Source: GCA-001735895 sp964488685
GTDB lineage: Bacteria > Pseudomonadota > Gammaproteobacteria > GCA-001735895
Length of the DNA: 64,000 nt
Reading direction: 5' to 3'
Assembly: GCA_964488685.1 (NCBI GenBank)
Contig: CAZAVY010000004.1
Coordinates: forward strand, 1 to 64,000
The position numbers and the translations under genes are program-made. This document shows positions 8,272 to 18,238 of this stretch, piece by piece. The notes under the pieces were generated by a model. That model searched no databases, had not been told where the DNA came from, and saw nothing but the letters and a program-made list of their open reading frames with translations. The first letter of the stretch is position 1. The number at the start of each line of letters is the position of its first letter.

Positions 8272-11200
8272 GTGTATTTCAATCAAAAACTGTGGTCTCT
8301 TACCGACGGTGTGCGGGATCGAATCGCAGCATCCGTGGGCATGGGACTCGGTGGCTCAATCCTTGGCATGTCGCGCTTACTGCTGATGGGATGGCTGATC
8401 GGCCAGGTGCTTAACGGCGCGGGATTGCAAGACATCTGGCCTGCCGCTTTCGCCACGCTGGCAATGATGGCTATCTATGCAGCCTGGGATTATCAGCGCG
8501 TGATGCTGGCGCACAATACCGCAGCTATCGTTCAACATAAAATTCGTACCCGGTTATTTGATCAGTTCGTCGCGCTTGGGCCATCACATTTTGCCCATCA
8601 GCGAAGTGGTGAGGTGAGTTCAGCGGCAGTTGAAGGGGTTGAGCAGCTGGAGATTTATTTCGGTCAATTTCTGCCACAGTTACTGGTAGCCCTGTTGACA
8701 CCTTTCGTGATTTTCGCTGTGGTCGCTATGCTGGATCTACCGGTGGCATTTGTACTGTTAATTGCTGCTTTCTTCACGCTGTTGGCACCGGGTTTGTTTC
8801 ACCGCTGGGACACTGAAAATTCAATGCGCCGCGCGCGGGCCTACCGCGTTTTCGCCTCAGAGTTTCTGGATGCATTGCAGGGGCTTGTCACCTTGAAGGC
8901 TTTTGGCCAGAGCAAGGCGCGCGAATCCAGGCTTGCCGAACATGCGCATGAGCTCTTTCAAAGCACCATGTGGGTGTTGGCGACCAATTCATTGTCTCGC
9001 GGCATTACCGACATCGGAATTGCCCTGGGCGCCGCTGCTGCCCTGGCCTTATCGGCGTATCGAGTTAGTCAGGGACTCATGGAGCTTGAAATTTTAATTA
9101 TGGTATTGTTGCTAGGTGTCGAGATCTTTCGTCCTTTGCGAGAGCTGCGCGGGCTTTTGCATGACGGTATGCTGGCCGAGTCGGCGGCAAAGCAAGTATT
9201 TTCGGTGTTGGATTCTAAGCCGCAAATTGACGACAGTGGTACATGGTCAGCCGATAAACTCGAGGCCAGTCTGTCTTTTGAACAGGTGGAATTCGCTTAT
9301 GATGATCCGAATACCGATGACAGGCCAGCGCGCGGGGCAGTTCACGATGGTTTGAGTTTCAACATCGAGATGGGTGAACGCATCGGCATTGTCGGCAGCA
9401 GTGGTGGCGGTAAGTCGACCATCGTTCGGTTGCTATTAAGATTTTACGACCCGCAATCGGGGGTTGTTCGAATCGGTGGCAAGGACATTCGCGAAATATC
9501 TTTAGAACAGCTTCGCCGGCAGTTTGCCGTGGTTAGCCAGGACACGCATCTGTTTCATGGCACGGTGCGTGAAAATTTGTTGCTGGGTGACCCCGAGGCC
9601 AGTGAAAAGTCACTCATCGAGTCTGCAAAATCGGCCAATGCCGATGAGTTTATCCGCGCGTTACCTGAAGGATATGACACCGTTATTGGTGAGCGTGGAG
9701 TTCGTTTATCGGGCGGGCAGAGGCAGCGCCTGGCCATCGCCAGGGCGATATTACGGGATGCGCCAATCCTCATACTTGACGAAGCCTTATCATCGGTGGA
9801 CGCACAGAACGAGGCGGAAATTCAAGTCGCACTCGATCGGTTAATGCTGGGTCGCACGACCTTGATTCTGGCGCATCGGCTATCCAGCATCATTGCCTGC
9901 GATCGGATACTGGTATTGGATCGAGGTCAAGTTGTCGAGCAGGGACGACATGATGCGTTGATACAGCGGCAGGGTGTTTATGCCAGTCTTATGGCGACCC
10001 AGGTAGCCGACAGACAGGCCGCGGATGAGAGCCGCAGCATCGTTTCCGAGTTCCCCGGGGTGACCAACCGTGATGAGATCTGTAGTGAATCGGAATCGGC
10101 GCGCGGTTCAGCCGGCCGTTCGGCCGATCTGCAGGCGGATGTGCTGCAATCCAGCTCTCATTCCTGGGGTCGGGTATTCAAACAGTTACTAGCATTTGCT
10201 GCGCCATGGAAGGGTCGATTGGTGTTAACTTTTTCATTGGGTGTCGGACGTGTGCTGGCTTTTATCGGCGTAAGCTTGTTATCGGCGCTGGCTGCCGTGG
10301 CAGTAAAGGCAGGCGCAGACTACCGCATTTTGTTAATTGTCCTGGCGGCAACCGCAATTGCCGCGGCCCTGTTGCATTGGCTGGAATCCTGGTTGTCTCA
10401 CGATATAGCCTTTCGAATGTTATCCGAAATGCGAATCGCGTTGTTCCGCAAACTTGACAGCCTGGCCCCGGCCTTTTTACTGAGAAGGCGCAGTGGCGAT
10501 CTCATCAACCTGGCCACTCATGATGTCGAAATGGTTGAATACTTTTTTGCCCATACCATCGCCCCGGTGTTTGTTGCCTTGCTGGTGCCGTTGTTGGTTT
10601 TGGTTTTACTGGCGAGCTTCGATTTAACATTGGCGCTGGCGCTGATTCCGTTTCTTGCCGTGGTCGCCTTGATGCCGATACTGCGCCGGGCACGGATTGA
10701 TCGTTTAGCGGGCAGGGCGCGAGAGTTGCTGGGCGCCTTGTCGTCGCATACAGTCGAAAGTTTACAGGGGCTCGGCGAGTTATTGTCATACCAGGCTAGT
10801 GGGCAACGGCGCCGGCAATTGGTTGAGTTGATGCGCCGACATCATGCCGAACGCATACCGTTTTTTAAAGAAATAACCCGCCAAAGTGTGATCACCGATT
10901 TAACCACGGTTGCCGCAGGTTTGGCGATTATATTACTTGCGGTGCCGTTGGTCAGCACCGGCGAAGTTGACGCGATCTATATGCCGCTTCTGGCTTTGGC
11001 ATCTATGGCCGCTTTTTTGCCGGTGATAGAAATCTCCGACGCGGGACGTCAGCTTTCGGAAACCTTCGCTGCGACCAACCGATTGATCGAGGTGCATGAC
11101 ACACCCGCCGCGGTGAGTGATGATGGATTGCAACAGGTTGATAACCCGGAACCGCTAAGCTCGGTTGCCGCGTTGGATATCGAATTTCACAATCTGGATT

Positions 11201-11922
11201 TTTACTACGATGCGCAGAACGCGTTGGCTATCAGGGACTTCAATCTAAATATTTCGGCCGGATCAACGGTCGCCATCGTCGGTGCATCGGGCGCGGGCAA
11301 GAGTACCCTGGCGCAGTTGCTGTTACGCTTCTGGGATCCGCAAAAGGGTCAGATACATGTCGGCGGGTTTGATATTCGACACATGCGACTGGCGCATTTG
11401 CGGCAGCATGTAGCCCTGGTTGCTCAAGATACCTATTTGTTTAACGATAGCCTGCGGGCGAATCTTTTGATGGCCAGGCCCGATGCCGGTGAAGCTGATA
11501 TCATGACCGCGATTCAACGTGCAGAACTGGGTCAATTCCTGGCCCGGCTTCCGCAAGGTCTCGAAACGAATGTCGGCGAACGAGGTTATGCGTTGTCAGG
11601 CGGACAACGCCAACGGGTGTCGATTGCGCGTGCGTTTCTACGTGACGCTCCCATTCTTATCCTGGACGAAGCCACCTCGCATCTTGATGCGCTCAGTGAG
11701 CATGCAGTGCATAAAGCGCTGAAGGACTTGATGAAAGATCGTACCACCCTGGTAATCGCACATAGGCTGGCAACGGTGCGAGATGCCGACCAAATTGTTG
11801 TCATGAGTGAGGGTCGTTTATTGGAGCAGGGAACGCACCTTGAGTTGTTAACCAATAAAGCCGCTTACGCCGAGCTTTTGCAGTTCCAGATGCATGGCGG
11901 GAGCAGTGCGGTTGGTGACTGA
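8272..11922 (+). CDS. fused CydD-CydC-like ABC exporter
   Basis: Single polypeptide of 1216 residues holding two complete exporter halves, each with six TM helices plus an ATPase. First half: Walker A GSSGGGKST (about 376-384), signature LSGGQRQRLAIARA, Walker B ILILDEAL. Second half: Walker A GASGAGKST (about 1005), signature LSGGQRQRVSIARA, Walker B ILILDEATS. TM-region motifs such as YFGQFLPQLLVALLTP and FLDALQGLVTLKAFGQS resemble CydD; the second half resembles CydC. CydDC exports cysteine/glutathione and is needed for cytochrome bd and c-type cytochrome assembly. The GTG start at 8272 is the only reasonable one. Fusion is the odd feature; the two-gene form is usual in gammaproteobacteria. 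Confidence 0.8.
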   Translation: MYFNQKLWSLTDGVRDRIAASVGMGLGGSILGMSRLLLMGWLIGQVLNGAGLQDIWPAAFATLAMMAIYAAWDYQRVMLAHNTAAIVQHKIRTRLFDQFVALGPSHFAHQRSGEVSSAAVEGVEQLEIYFGQFLPQLLVALLTPFVIFAVVAMLDLPVAFVLLIAAFFTLLAPGLFHRWDTENSMRRARAYRVFASEFLDALQGLVTLKAFGQSKARESRLAEHAHELFQSTMWVLATNSLSRGITDIGIALGAAAALALSAYRVSQGLMELEILIMVLLLGVEIFRPLRELRGLLHDGMLAESAAKQVFSVLDSKPQIDDSGTWSADKLEASLSFEQVEFAYDDPNTDDRPARGAVHDGLSFNIEMGERIGIVGSSGGGKSTIVRLLLRFYDPQSGVVRIGGKDIREISLEQLRRQFAVVSQDTHLFHGTVRENLLLGDPEASEKSLIESAKSANADEFIRALPEGYDTVIGERGVRLSGGQRQRLAIARAILRDAPILILDEALSSVDAQNEAEIQVALDRLMLGRTTLILAHRLSSIIACDRILVLDRGQVVEQGRHDALIQRQGVYASLMATQVADRQAADESRSIVSEFPGVTNRDEICSESESARGSAGRSADLQADVLQSSSHSWGRVFKQLLAFAAPWKGRLVLTFSLGVGRVLAFIGVSLLSALAAVAVKAGADYRILLIVLAATAIAAALLHWLESWLSHDIAFRMLSEMRIALFRKLDSLAPAFLLRRRSGDLINLATHDVEMVEYFFAHTIAPVFVALLVPLLVLVLLASFDLTLALALIPFLAVVALMPILRRARIDRLAGRARELLGALSSHTVESLQGLGELLSYQASGQRRRQLVELMRRHHAERIPFFKEITRQSVITDLTTVAAGLAIILLAVPLVSTGEVDAIYMPLLALASMAAFLPVIEISDAGRQLSETFAATNRLIEVHDTPAAVSDDGLQQVDNPEPLSSVAALDIEFHNLDFYYDAQNALAIRDFNLNISAGSTVAIVGASGAGKSTLAQLLLRFWDPQKGQIHVGGFDIRHMRLAHLRQHVALVAQDTYLFNDSLRANLLMARPDAGEADIMTAIQRAELGQFLARLPQGLETNVGERGYALSGGQRQRVSIARAFLRDAPILILDEATSHLDALSEHAVHKALKDLMKDRTTLVIAHRLATVRDADQIVVMSEGRLLEQGTHLELLTNKAAYAELLQFQMHGGSSAVGD

Positions 11923-11947
11923 TACTGTGACCTGGTAATTTAAAAAG

Positions 11948-13051
11948 CTAAACACCCGACGGCACTTTCAAATCCACCATTAATCGATTGAATACATTTT
12001 CCGATGCCTCCAGAGCACCCTCGATAAATCCTCCAAACCGGGATGCCGTTTCCGTCGACGCAAGGTACAGCCCTTTGTCGGCTAGTGGTTCAAGTATAGG
12101 GGGCATGCCGTAAACCGGATGCGGTGTTGTTAATTTGTCAGCATCGGTGGCGGTGAAAATATCATGGGACCAATCCTTGAATATTACATCAACGGGGTTG
12201 GCGGCACCGGGGCCAAACAAATTTTCTAACTGCGTGGTTGCATTTTTAATCAGTGTTGATGGTTCACGTAAAGCATGACCCGCCGGTATGCCGACAAAGC
12301 CCATCAGGGACCCGTAGGCTTCATTGTCCGGTGATGCATCGTGAATTTCCACTAGCGGGCCGCGGCGACTGATGCCATCACCCGACAAACCCAACTCACG
12401 CCAGAATGGTCGTTCGTAGATCGCAAACAATTTTGCGTGACCGGCCATCCAGGTCGGGATCGAGTTTAAGGTATCAATTACCTGGTCAGATAAAATTGGC
12501 TCAAACCTGATCGAATTTGAAATAACTCGGGGTGGAATGGATAACACGATGCGTCTGGACTGGACATCGAATTCATTGTCCGGCGTCGTGATCGCAACCT
12601 CGTATCCGAATTCGACTTTCCGAATACCTGTAACAACCTGTGACAGCCGTACCGGATTTTGTGACAGGCTCGCAGCGAGCGCAGTTGTCAGGCTCGCAAC
12701 GCCATCTTGTATGCGTAACGCACCCGCCATTGTCGAATAGTCGTAATCCCTGCGAACCCGTGCAAGGTCATCTTCATAAACCAGTCGGCCCTTGCTGTAT
12801 TGCTCAAATACATTGATCTCGAAATGTTTCAGGAGTTCGGCAATACGCGGTTGTCCCGGCCAGATCCATGAAGGCCCCATATCGACAAAACCCGCCCCGG
12901 TACCTTGCCGGGTTGTTTCAATCGACAGTATACGACCACCAACCCGTTTTCGCGCTTCAAGCAGCCGGTAGTCAATGCCATTTTTTTGCAGACCCGAGGC
13001 CAGATAAAGGCCGCTGAGCCCGGCACCCACAATCAGGACATCGGTTTGCAT
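11948..13051 (-). CDS. flavin monoamine oxidase family protein
   Basis: FAD-dependent amine oxidoreductase, 367 residues. The start is set at MQTDVLIVGAGLSGLY because the dinucleotide-binding motif GAGLSG begins a few residues in, and an upstream in-frame ATG would add an unrelated leader. The GRI motif (RVGGRI), the SIPPRV segment and a carboxy-terminal FAD-contact region (YLASTETASRFGGFIEGALEA) are conserved. The substrate is probably an amine or amino acid but cannot be specified. Converges with the ABC exporter with 25 bases between stops. Confidence 0.8.
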   Translation of the reverse strand: MQTDVLIVGAGLSGLYLASGLQKNGIDYRLLEARKRVGGRILSIETTRQGTGAGFVDMGPSWIWPGQPRIAELLKHFEINVFEQYSKGRLVYEDDLARVRRDYDYSTMAGALRIQDGVASLTTALAASLSQNPVRLSQVVTGIRKVEFGYEVAITTPDNEFDVQSRRIVLSIPPRVISNSIRFEPILSDQVIDTLNSIPTWMAGHAKLFAIYERPFWRELGLSGDGISRRGPLVEIHDASPDNEAYGSLMGFVGIPAGHALREPSTLIKNATTQLENLFGPGAANPVDVIFKDWSHDIFTATDADKLTTPHPVYGMPPILEPLADKGLYLASTETASRFGGFIEGALEASENVFNRLMVDLKVPSGV

Positions 13052-13090
13052 TAATGCAATTCCTGCAATGTGTGAATTCCGAACTTGCAT

Positions 13091-13423
13091 GTCTCAGCCA
13101 TTTGGTGCCGAGGGTCGGTGGCGCAACAGCTTGCTGAAACACGGCAGGGTGTAATGGTGTGAGCGCTGGTGAATCGGGGTATAATCATTCCGGGTGGTAA
13201 CAATTCGAGCATAATTCGGTTCGAAGGAATTTAAATAATATCATCCTCCGCTAAAAGGTATACCCGCAAACTAAGGTGTTTGAATTCGATCTCGGTCGAC
13301 CATAGATCGGAAACCTGGCCGGGTTATTCCGGGCGGAAGTGGCAAATAGCGGATCATCTTGTATAGTCGGTTACCGGCTCAACAAACAGATACCCTTAAC
13401 CTAGTCTATTCGCAGGAGGCTCT
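13091..13423. other. intergenic region before lemA
   Basis: About 330 bases with no convincing gene. A TATAAT at 13180-13185 could be a -10 element for a lemA promoter, but no matching -35 is obvious at the normal spacing. AGGAGG at 13414-13419 is the ribosome binding site of the lemA-like gene. Confidence 0.4.
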
Positions 13424-14020
13424 ATGGAAACATCGACTATCGTGGTGCTCGTTTTTATTGGCGTCATCGTCATTTATGCGGTTTCGATCTACAACAAACT
13501 GGTCGCGTTAAGCAATCGTTTCAAAAATGCTTTCTCCCAGATCGAGGTTCAACTCAAGCGTCGTTACGACCTGATCCCAAATCTGGTGGAAACCGCGAAA
13601 GGATACATGAAGCATGAGCGCGAAACCCTCGACGCGGTAATCAAGGCGCGTAATTCCGCATCCGACAACCTGTCCGCAGCGCAGCAAAATCCGGGCGATT
13701 CGGAAACCATTCAAAGTCTCGGTCAAGCCGAGGGTAATCTCAGCGGCGCGCTGGGACGATTCAATCTCCTGGTCGAAGCCTATCCTGATCTCAAGGCCAA
13801 TCAGAACATGATGCAACTTACCGAGGAGCTTACCAGCACTGAAAACAAGGTGGCGTTTGCGCGTCAGTCATTTAACGACCAGGTGATGCAGTACAATATT
13901 TACAAGCAGTCTTTTCCACAAAAAGTATTTGCCGGTTTTTTCGGCCATAGCGCCGACGCGAGCCTGCTCGAGTTTGAAGACAGCGCGGAAATCCAGGCAG
14001 CGCCTAAAATTGCCTTTTAG
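13424..14020 (+). CDS. lemA: LemA family protein
   Basis: LemA-family membrane protein, 198 residues. A single amino-terminal TM helix (TIVVLVFIGVIVIYAVSIYN) is followed by the diagnostic LVALSNRFKNAFSQIEVQLKRRYDLIPNLVETAKGYMKHE-type coiled-coil region and the LTEELTSTENKVAFARQSFND block. An AGGAGG ribosome site precedes the ATG. Six bases separate it from the following M48 peptidase gene, a pairing seen widely in bacteria; LemA is thought to act with the protease in envelope stress or quality control, though the mechanism is not established. Confidence 0.9.
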   Translation: METSTIVVLVFIGVIVIYAVSIYNKLVALSNRFKNAFSQIEVQLKRRYDLIPNLVETAKGYMKHERETLDAVIKARNSASDNLSAAQQNPGDSETIQSLGQAEGNLSGALGRFNLLVEAYPDLKANQNMMQLTEELTSTENKVAFARQSFNDQVMQYNIYKQSFPQKVFAGFFGHSADASLLEFEDSAEIQAAPKIAF

Positions 14021-14026
14021 TTTAAA

Positions 14027-15949
14027 TTGAATTATTTCGAAGCACAGGATAAGGCCCGAAGAAACACCTTCTGGCTGATTCTGCTTTTCACCCTGGCGGT
14101 CACCGGGCTGGTTATTTTAACGAACTTGTTTTTGCTGGGAGTTTTGACCTATGCCAAAACCAGTCAACTCGCCTTCTCTTATGAAACTTTACAGAATCAT
14201 TATTCCTGGAGGGAATTTACAGCGGTGTCGGTCGCTGTATGCCTGTTGATTTTCTGTGGCAGCCTATACAAATCCATGTCCCTGTCGGGAGGAGGGGCTG
14301 CGGTTGCGGAAATGCTCGGCGGGCGCCTGGTTTCACAGGGCACCACCGACTTGCACCACAGGCGGTTGCTTAACGTGGTCGAAGAGATGGCGATCGCGGC
14401 CGGCATGCCAATACCGCAGGTTTATCTGCTGGATGAAACCTCGATCAATGCTTTCGCTGCGGGGCGGACATCCGCCAATGCGGTAATTGCGGTCACCCGT
14501 GGTACCTTGATGCGCTTGAGTCGTGAGGAACTGCAGGGCGTCATTGCGCACGAATTCAGTCATATCGCCAATGGTGATATGCGACTCAATATCCGTTTAA
14601 TCGGAGTATTGCACGGTATTCTCCTGATCGGACTGATCGGTTACTTCATATTACGGTCGTTACGGTTTTCCGCAAGATCGAGAAACAGTAAGGGTGCCGG
14701 CGGCATCGCTGCGATTGCGCTACTGGGTCTGGGACTGGTGATTATCGGCTACGCAGGGTCGTTCTTTGGCCAGTGGATCAAGGCCACAGTCAGTCGCCAG
14801 CGCGAGTATCTTGCCGATTCATCCGCGATCCAGTTTACCCGGAACAAGGAGGGAATCGCCGGCGCGCTGAAGAAGATCGGCGGTGGTTCAAGTGTTGGAT
14901 CAAGCATCGATTCTCCGGTGGCAATGCAATATAACCATGCCTATTTTGCCAATGGCATCAGTAGTTTCTGGTTATCCCTACTGGCAACTCATCCACCGTT
15001 GGATCAACGAATCAGGAGAATCGAGCCAGGCTGGGATGGAGAGTTCCTGCGGCCTCAAATCGATGCTGCAGTTTCGGTTGAATCAAAACAAGCGTCGTCA
15101 CCCAAAATTTCCAAAATTGCGGTAACGGCGGCGATTCTGACTTCCGCGGAACAGGTTATCGCCCAGGTTGGCACGCTTAACGAGGAAAACATTGCCTATG
15201 TGCATCAGCTCATCATCGCGATGCCCCTGTCACTCAGGGAAGCCGCGCAGGATGTCTATAGCGCGCGGGCTTTGATATATGCCATTTTGCTCAAGCTACA
15301 AAAAGAGGATGCAGCGGCGTCGGCAGCATTGCGCCAACATGCAGACCCGGAGATGCAGGCATTGACGAAAACCTTGTTACCGGAACTGGTCGACCTGGAT
15401 CCTAAATTCGAACTGCCACTGCTGGAACTCAGCATCAATGCCCTCAGAGAGTTGTCGCCCAATCAGTTTGTTCAATTCAAGACTCTGGTTGAGAAAATCA
15501 TAGCCTCGGATAAATCGATCAATCTGAATGAATGGATTGTGCAACGGCTCGTGGTACAGCAGCTCGACGAGCATTTTGGATTTCGCAAACCGGCCCGGGC
15601 AAAATTTTCCAGTTTGAATAAAGTCGTAAGCGATGTGGAAACGTTATTGTCACTAATCGCTTACGTCGAACATAGTGATGCGAAACAAGCCAGGGCCGCT
15701 TTTGATTGCGGCGCGACCGAGCTGGGGACAGCTGGGCTGACCATGTTATCCGGGAATGCGCTGAAGCTCGAGTCGTTGAATCGTTCGCTGGATGTGCTGG
15801 CGCAACTCAAGCCACTGGTAAAGCCGCGCCTTTTGAAAGCCTGTGTTGCAATCATTCTATACGATGGCAAAACAACCACCAGGGGAATCGAACTGATGCG
15901 AACCATTTCGACCTGCCTGGACTGCCCGATGCCACCGATTCAGGTCTAG
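14027..15949 (+). CDS. membrane M48 metalloprotease (HtpX-like) with long C-terminal extension
   Basis: Zinc metallopeptidase of the M48 family, 640 residues, TTG start six bases after lemA. TM helices lie near residues 17-40 and 60-80, the zinc-binding HEFSHIANGD near residue 180, two more TM segments follow, and a downstream glutamate motif REYLADSSAIQFTR supplies the third ligand. Residues beyond about 350 form a helical, soluble extension of about 290 residues that is not part of the peptidase core. Expected role: cleavage of misfolded membrane proteins, facing the cytoplasm or periplasm together with LemA. Confidence 0.85.
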   Translation: MNYFEAQDKARRNTFWLILLFTLAVTGLVILTNLFLLGVLTYAKTSQLAFSYETLQNHYSWREFTAVSVAVCLLIFCGSLYKSMSLSGGGAAVAEMLGGRLVSQGTTDLHHRRLLNVVEEMAIAAGMPIPQVYLLDETSINAFAAGRTSANAVIAVTRGTLMRLSREELQGVIAHEFSHIANGDMRLNIRLIGVLHGILLIGLIGYFILRSLRFSARSRNSKGAGGIAAIALLGLGLVIIGYAGSFFGQWIKATVSRQREYLADSSAIQFTRNKEGIAGALKKIGGGSSVGSSIDSPVAMQYNHAYFANGISSFWLSLLATHPPLDQRIRRIEPGWDGEFLRPQIDAAVSVESKQASSPKISKIAVTAAILTSAEQVIAQVGTLNEENIAYVHQLIIAMPLSLREAAQDVYSARALIYAILLKLQKEDAAASAALRQHADPEMQALTKTLLPELVDLDPKFELPLLELSINALRELSPNQFVQFKTLVEKIIASDKSINLNEWIVQRLVVQQLDEHFGFRKPARAKFSSLNKVVSDVETLLSLIAYVEHSDAKQARAAFDCGATELGTAGLTMLSGNALKLESLNRSLDVLAQLKPLVKPRLLKACVAIILYDGKTTTRGIELMRTISTCLDCPMPPIQV

Positions 15950-16310
15950 AGTTTAACCCTGGGAGCGATTTTTACGGGCTGTGATCGTGGCTCGAGGAAG
16001 CAGGCGAGCCGAACTATAGTGCTGATAATATCGATGCCGGCGATTATGACGCCCTTCATGCTACCGCTGATTTTGAATTTACCGATACGGCGTTGATAGT
16101 GTACCGGGACTTCGCGCCAGACAAGGCCGAGCTGGTTGCCCTGACCTGCATTTCGACGTTCTATCCGAATCTTCGGTCGCGCATCTTTAACTGTGACAGA
16201 ACCCCGTATCTGAGCGCACGAAACGGCCCGAGGTCACTGACTGGTGGCTTCCAGAACAACCGGATCATCTGACGCGCAAGCCAGTTACCAAAAATCCGGG
16301 GGAGGGACAT
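15946..16310 (-). pseudogene. glycosyltransferase family 2 remnant
   Basis: Minus-strand reading from about 16310 gives FGNWLARQMIRLFW then SDLGPFRALRYGVLSQLKM and RDRRFG, which is the carboxy-terminal third of a DPM1/UDP-glucose-type family 2 glycosyltransferase; a TAG then replaces the usual aromatic codon (next residues NVEMQV). After a one-base frame change the homology resumes with WREVPVHYQRRIGKFKISGS and a hydrophobic tail ending at TAG 15946-15948. So one nonsense mutation and one frameshift are visible and the catalytic amino-terminal half is gone. The remnant starts inside the 3' end of the DUF547 gene, pointing to a deletion junction there. Confidence 0.7.
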
Positions 16311-17160
16311 CGAGCCTGCCGCGCACCCGGGAGACATTGTCGACCTTGATGACGGAGTTAATGCGCCAGTCGTAGTTGTCGGCATCGATCTCCGATACCG
16401 TCTCGAGCGCACGCGCCAGATCCGGCGTGGCGTAACGCTTCAGGTGCGCAATTACACCGGCTTCGTCACCACCAAAATCGGTGATGAACCAGTCGTAAAT
16501 ACTGGATACCTGCAGCTTTCCCCCAATCACCGCGGCGCCTCGCGGATGGTTGATGAATTCGCGCGCTGCCCGGTCGAGCATGGCTTCGGTAGTATTTGCG
16601 GTAAACACCCGGAGTTGCAGATTCGGGCAACCGATCGATGCGCAGTTGACGGCATAGTGAATTCTGGGATCTTGCCAGATGGGGCGCAGAATGCGATGTT
16701 CGATGTCATTCAGGCTAAGTTCTTCTCCTTCCACGCTCACCAGTTCTTTGTTCCAGGGCCCCGCTGAAAAAAAACCAGTTGAAATATCGCGAATACTATC
16801 GATCGGGAAAAAACGCAGTACCTCCTGGATCGTCAGCGCGTTGTACAGGTTGATCCAGAAAGCGCGTTGAACGTTTCGATTGAAGTCGCTGATATTGGTT
16901 TGCGACAACTGGTCGATGTAACGATTCAGCTTGTCTTTATCTGCGTTGCTGACCTTGCTATAGGCGAAGCGATGTACCCCGTCATCCGCCTGGTAAAGAT
17001 ACCGACGCAGTAGCTCGGCCCAGGGGCGATGATCGATACGTAGACCCGACTCGGCATTATTTGCCGTCCATCGGCCCCACAGGTCGGATTTAGGCGCGGC
17101 CGCAAGATTTGCAGTTCCGGATAGCAGCACTATCAGGGTCAATGCAACTACTTTGAGCAT
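16285..17160 (-). CDS. DUF547 domain exported protein
   Basis: Protein of 291 residues with a Sec signal peptide (MLKVVALTLIVLLSG..AAA). The start at 17160 has AGGGAT at good distance; an upstream in-frame ATG would add a basic leader. DUF547 blocks are clear: FWINLYNALTIQEVLRFFP, DIEHRILRP, DPRIHYAVNCASIGCPNL and FVTDFGG-like IYDWFITDFGG. The cysteine in the NCASIGCP segment suggests a transglutaminase/NlpC-like fold, but no activity is established for the family. Its 3' end abuts glycosyltransferase debris. Confidence 0.85.
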   Translation of the reverse strand: MLKVVALTLIVLLSGTANLAAAPKSDLWGRWTANNAESGLRIDHRPWAELLRRYLYQADDGVHRFAYSKVSNADKDKLNRYIDQLSQTNISDFNRNVQRAFWINLYNALTIQEVLRFFPIDSIRDISTGFFSAGPWNKELVSVEGEELSLNDIEHRILRPIWQDPRIHYAVNCASIGCPNLQLRVFTANTTEAMLDRAAREFINHPRGAAVIGGKLQVSSIYDWFITDFGGDEAGVIAHLKRYATPDLARALETVSEIDADNYDWRINSVIKVDNVSRVRGRLDVPPPDFW

Positions 17161-17479
17161 GTTTCGATCCCTTTGAATCAACCTACCTAAGACGCGCCGC
17201 AAAGACTTTTGTTCCGTGATTCGAGTTTTGACTCGCTCAACGACCCGGGGCCGGTTGGTTTACCTGATGAACCCGGATATAGTCATGATGAAACGATCTG
17301 GTTGTAAAGTCGTGTTCTTGGCGAGAGTTTCTAATAGCCCGCATTCCTCACCATCGGTATTTGTCAATTCCCTGTCACTAAAAGGGCCTGGCAATGGGAT
17401 TGCTTCGTTACAGTTCATATCCCTTGCACCTGTTTTCCAGGTAAGCTTGGTGATTTGCCAGGCAGAAATTTGAAGACGG

Positions 17480-17635
17480 TTATTTTTCGAGCGCAGTACA
17501 GCGTAATAACAGGCGGCGGTACCCGGTGAATTCGTTGATCGGGTAGTGCAATGAGAAGCGGATATCCCGGAAGACGAGATCGCCCTCGCGCCAGCGATGG
17601 CGGAAAGTAAACTCGACTTTCGACATGTGCTTGTC
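17480..17635 (-). pseudogene. TauD/TfdA dioxygenase carboxy-terminal remnant
   Basis: Minus reading from about 17635 gives FTFRHRWREGDLVFRDIR followed by SLHYPINEFTGYRRLLLR, which matches the last strands of Fe(II)/2-oxoglutarate dioxygenases of the TauD/TfdA/clavaminate type (W..GDL....R...H......RR..R). The second iron-binding histidine and the 2-oxoglutarate arginine positions are present, but the amino-terminal ~80% is absent and a stop lies just upstream, so this is a fragment. It sits between a histidine phosphatase gene and the DUF547 gene. Confidence 0.6.
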
Positions 17636-17638
17636 GAT

Positions 17639-18238
17639 TTATTCAAACGTGATTATTCGGGATTCTTTTGTCTTTGTATCGTAGGCAACAGCGCCGCCAC
17701 TTTTAACAAAACTCCCCGTCATTGCTTTAATTATGCCGAAGTGAGTAACCATCAAAATTAATTTTTCCTCGTTTCTCAAAGATACTAATATTTTTTTTAG
17801 TTTTGGAAGGGATATTTCTTTTTTAAAAATTCCCCTGAAACCCGAGTTTAAAGCGGGTTCCGGAATTACCTTACCGAGATTGAGGAGTTGTGCAGTCTCT
17901 AGACAGCGGCACCACTGGCTCGAGTAAATTTTTTTAAAGCCTATTCCCAGAGCAACAAATTGCTTACCTATATCCATCGCTTGTGTCCTTCCGGTAGAAT
18001 CCAAATTTCGTTGAGTCGAGCAACTATCAATCTCGAACTTGTCGGGTTTCCCATTGGCATCAAATCCTGGCGCGTAAGCATGCCGAAGAAATAGTACATT
18101 TCCAAACGGGGTTTTAGCATATTCTTCAAGCGTAATTTCAGTAGAACTTTCGGATGCATCCAAAGCTGTTGCATAGATGAGAAAGAGATAAATGGCACAT
18201 TTGGCTAAAGAACTGTTTTTGACAGGAATCAATTTCAT
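17639..18238 (-). CDS. secreted histidine phosphatase (phosphoglycerate mutase-like)
   Basis: Histidine phosphatase superfamily branch 1, 199 residues, with a signal peptide (KCAIYLFLIYATALDA). The catalytic motif is FLRHAYAPG (RHA rather than RHG), where the histidine accepts phosphate; later RNLDSTGRTQAMDIG, IYSSQWCRCLETA and the second catalytic histidine in LMVTHFGII fit the SixA/PhoE type. Likely a periplasmic phosphatase of unknown substrate. The 3' end overlaps the start of the TauD-like debris. Confidence 0.75.
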   Translation of the reverse strand: MKLIPVKNSSLAKCAIYLFLIYATALDASESSTEITLEEYAKTPFGNVLFLRHAYAPGFDANGKPDKFEIDSCSTQRNLDSTGRTQAMDIGKQFVALGIGFKKIYSSQWCRCLETAQLLNLGKVIPEPALNSGFRGIFKKEISLPKLKKILVSLRNEEKLILMVTHFGIIKAMTGSFVKSGGAVAYDTKTKESRIITFE

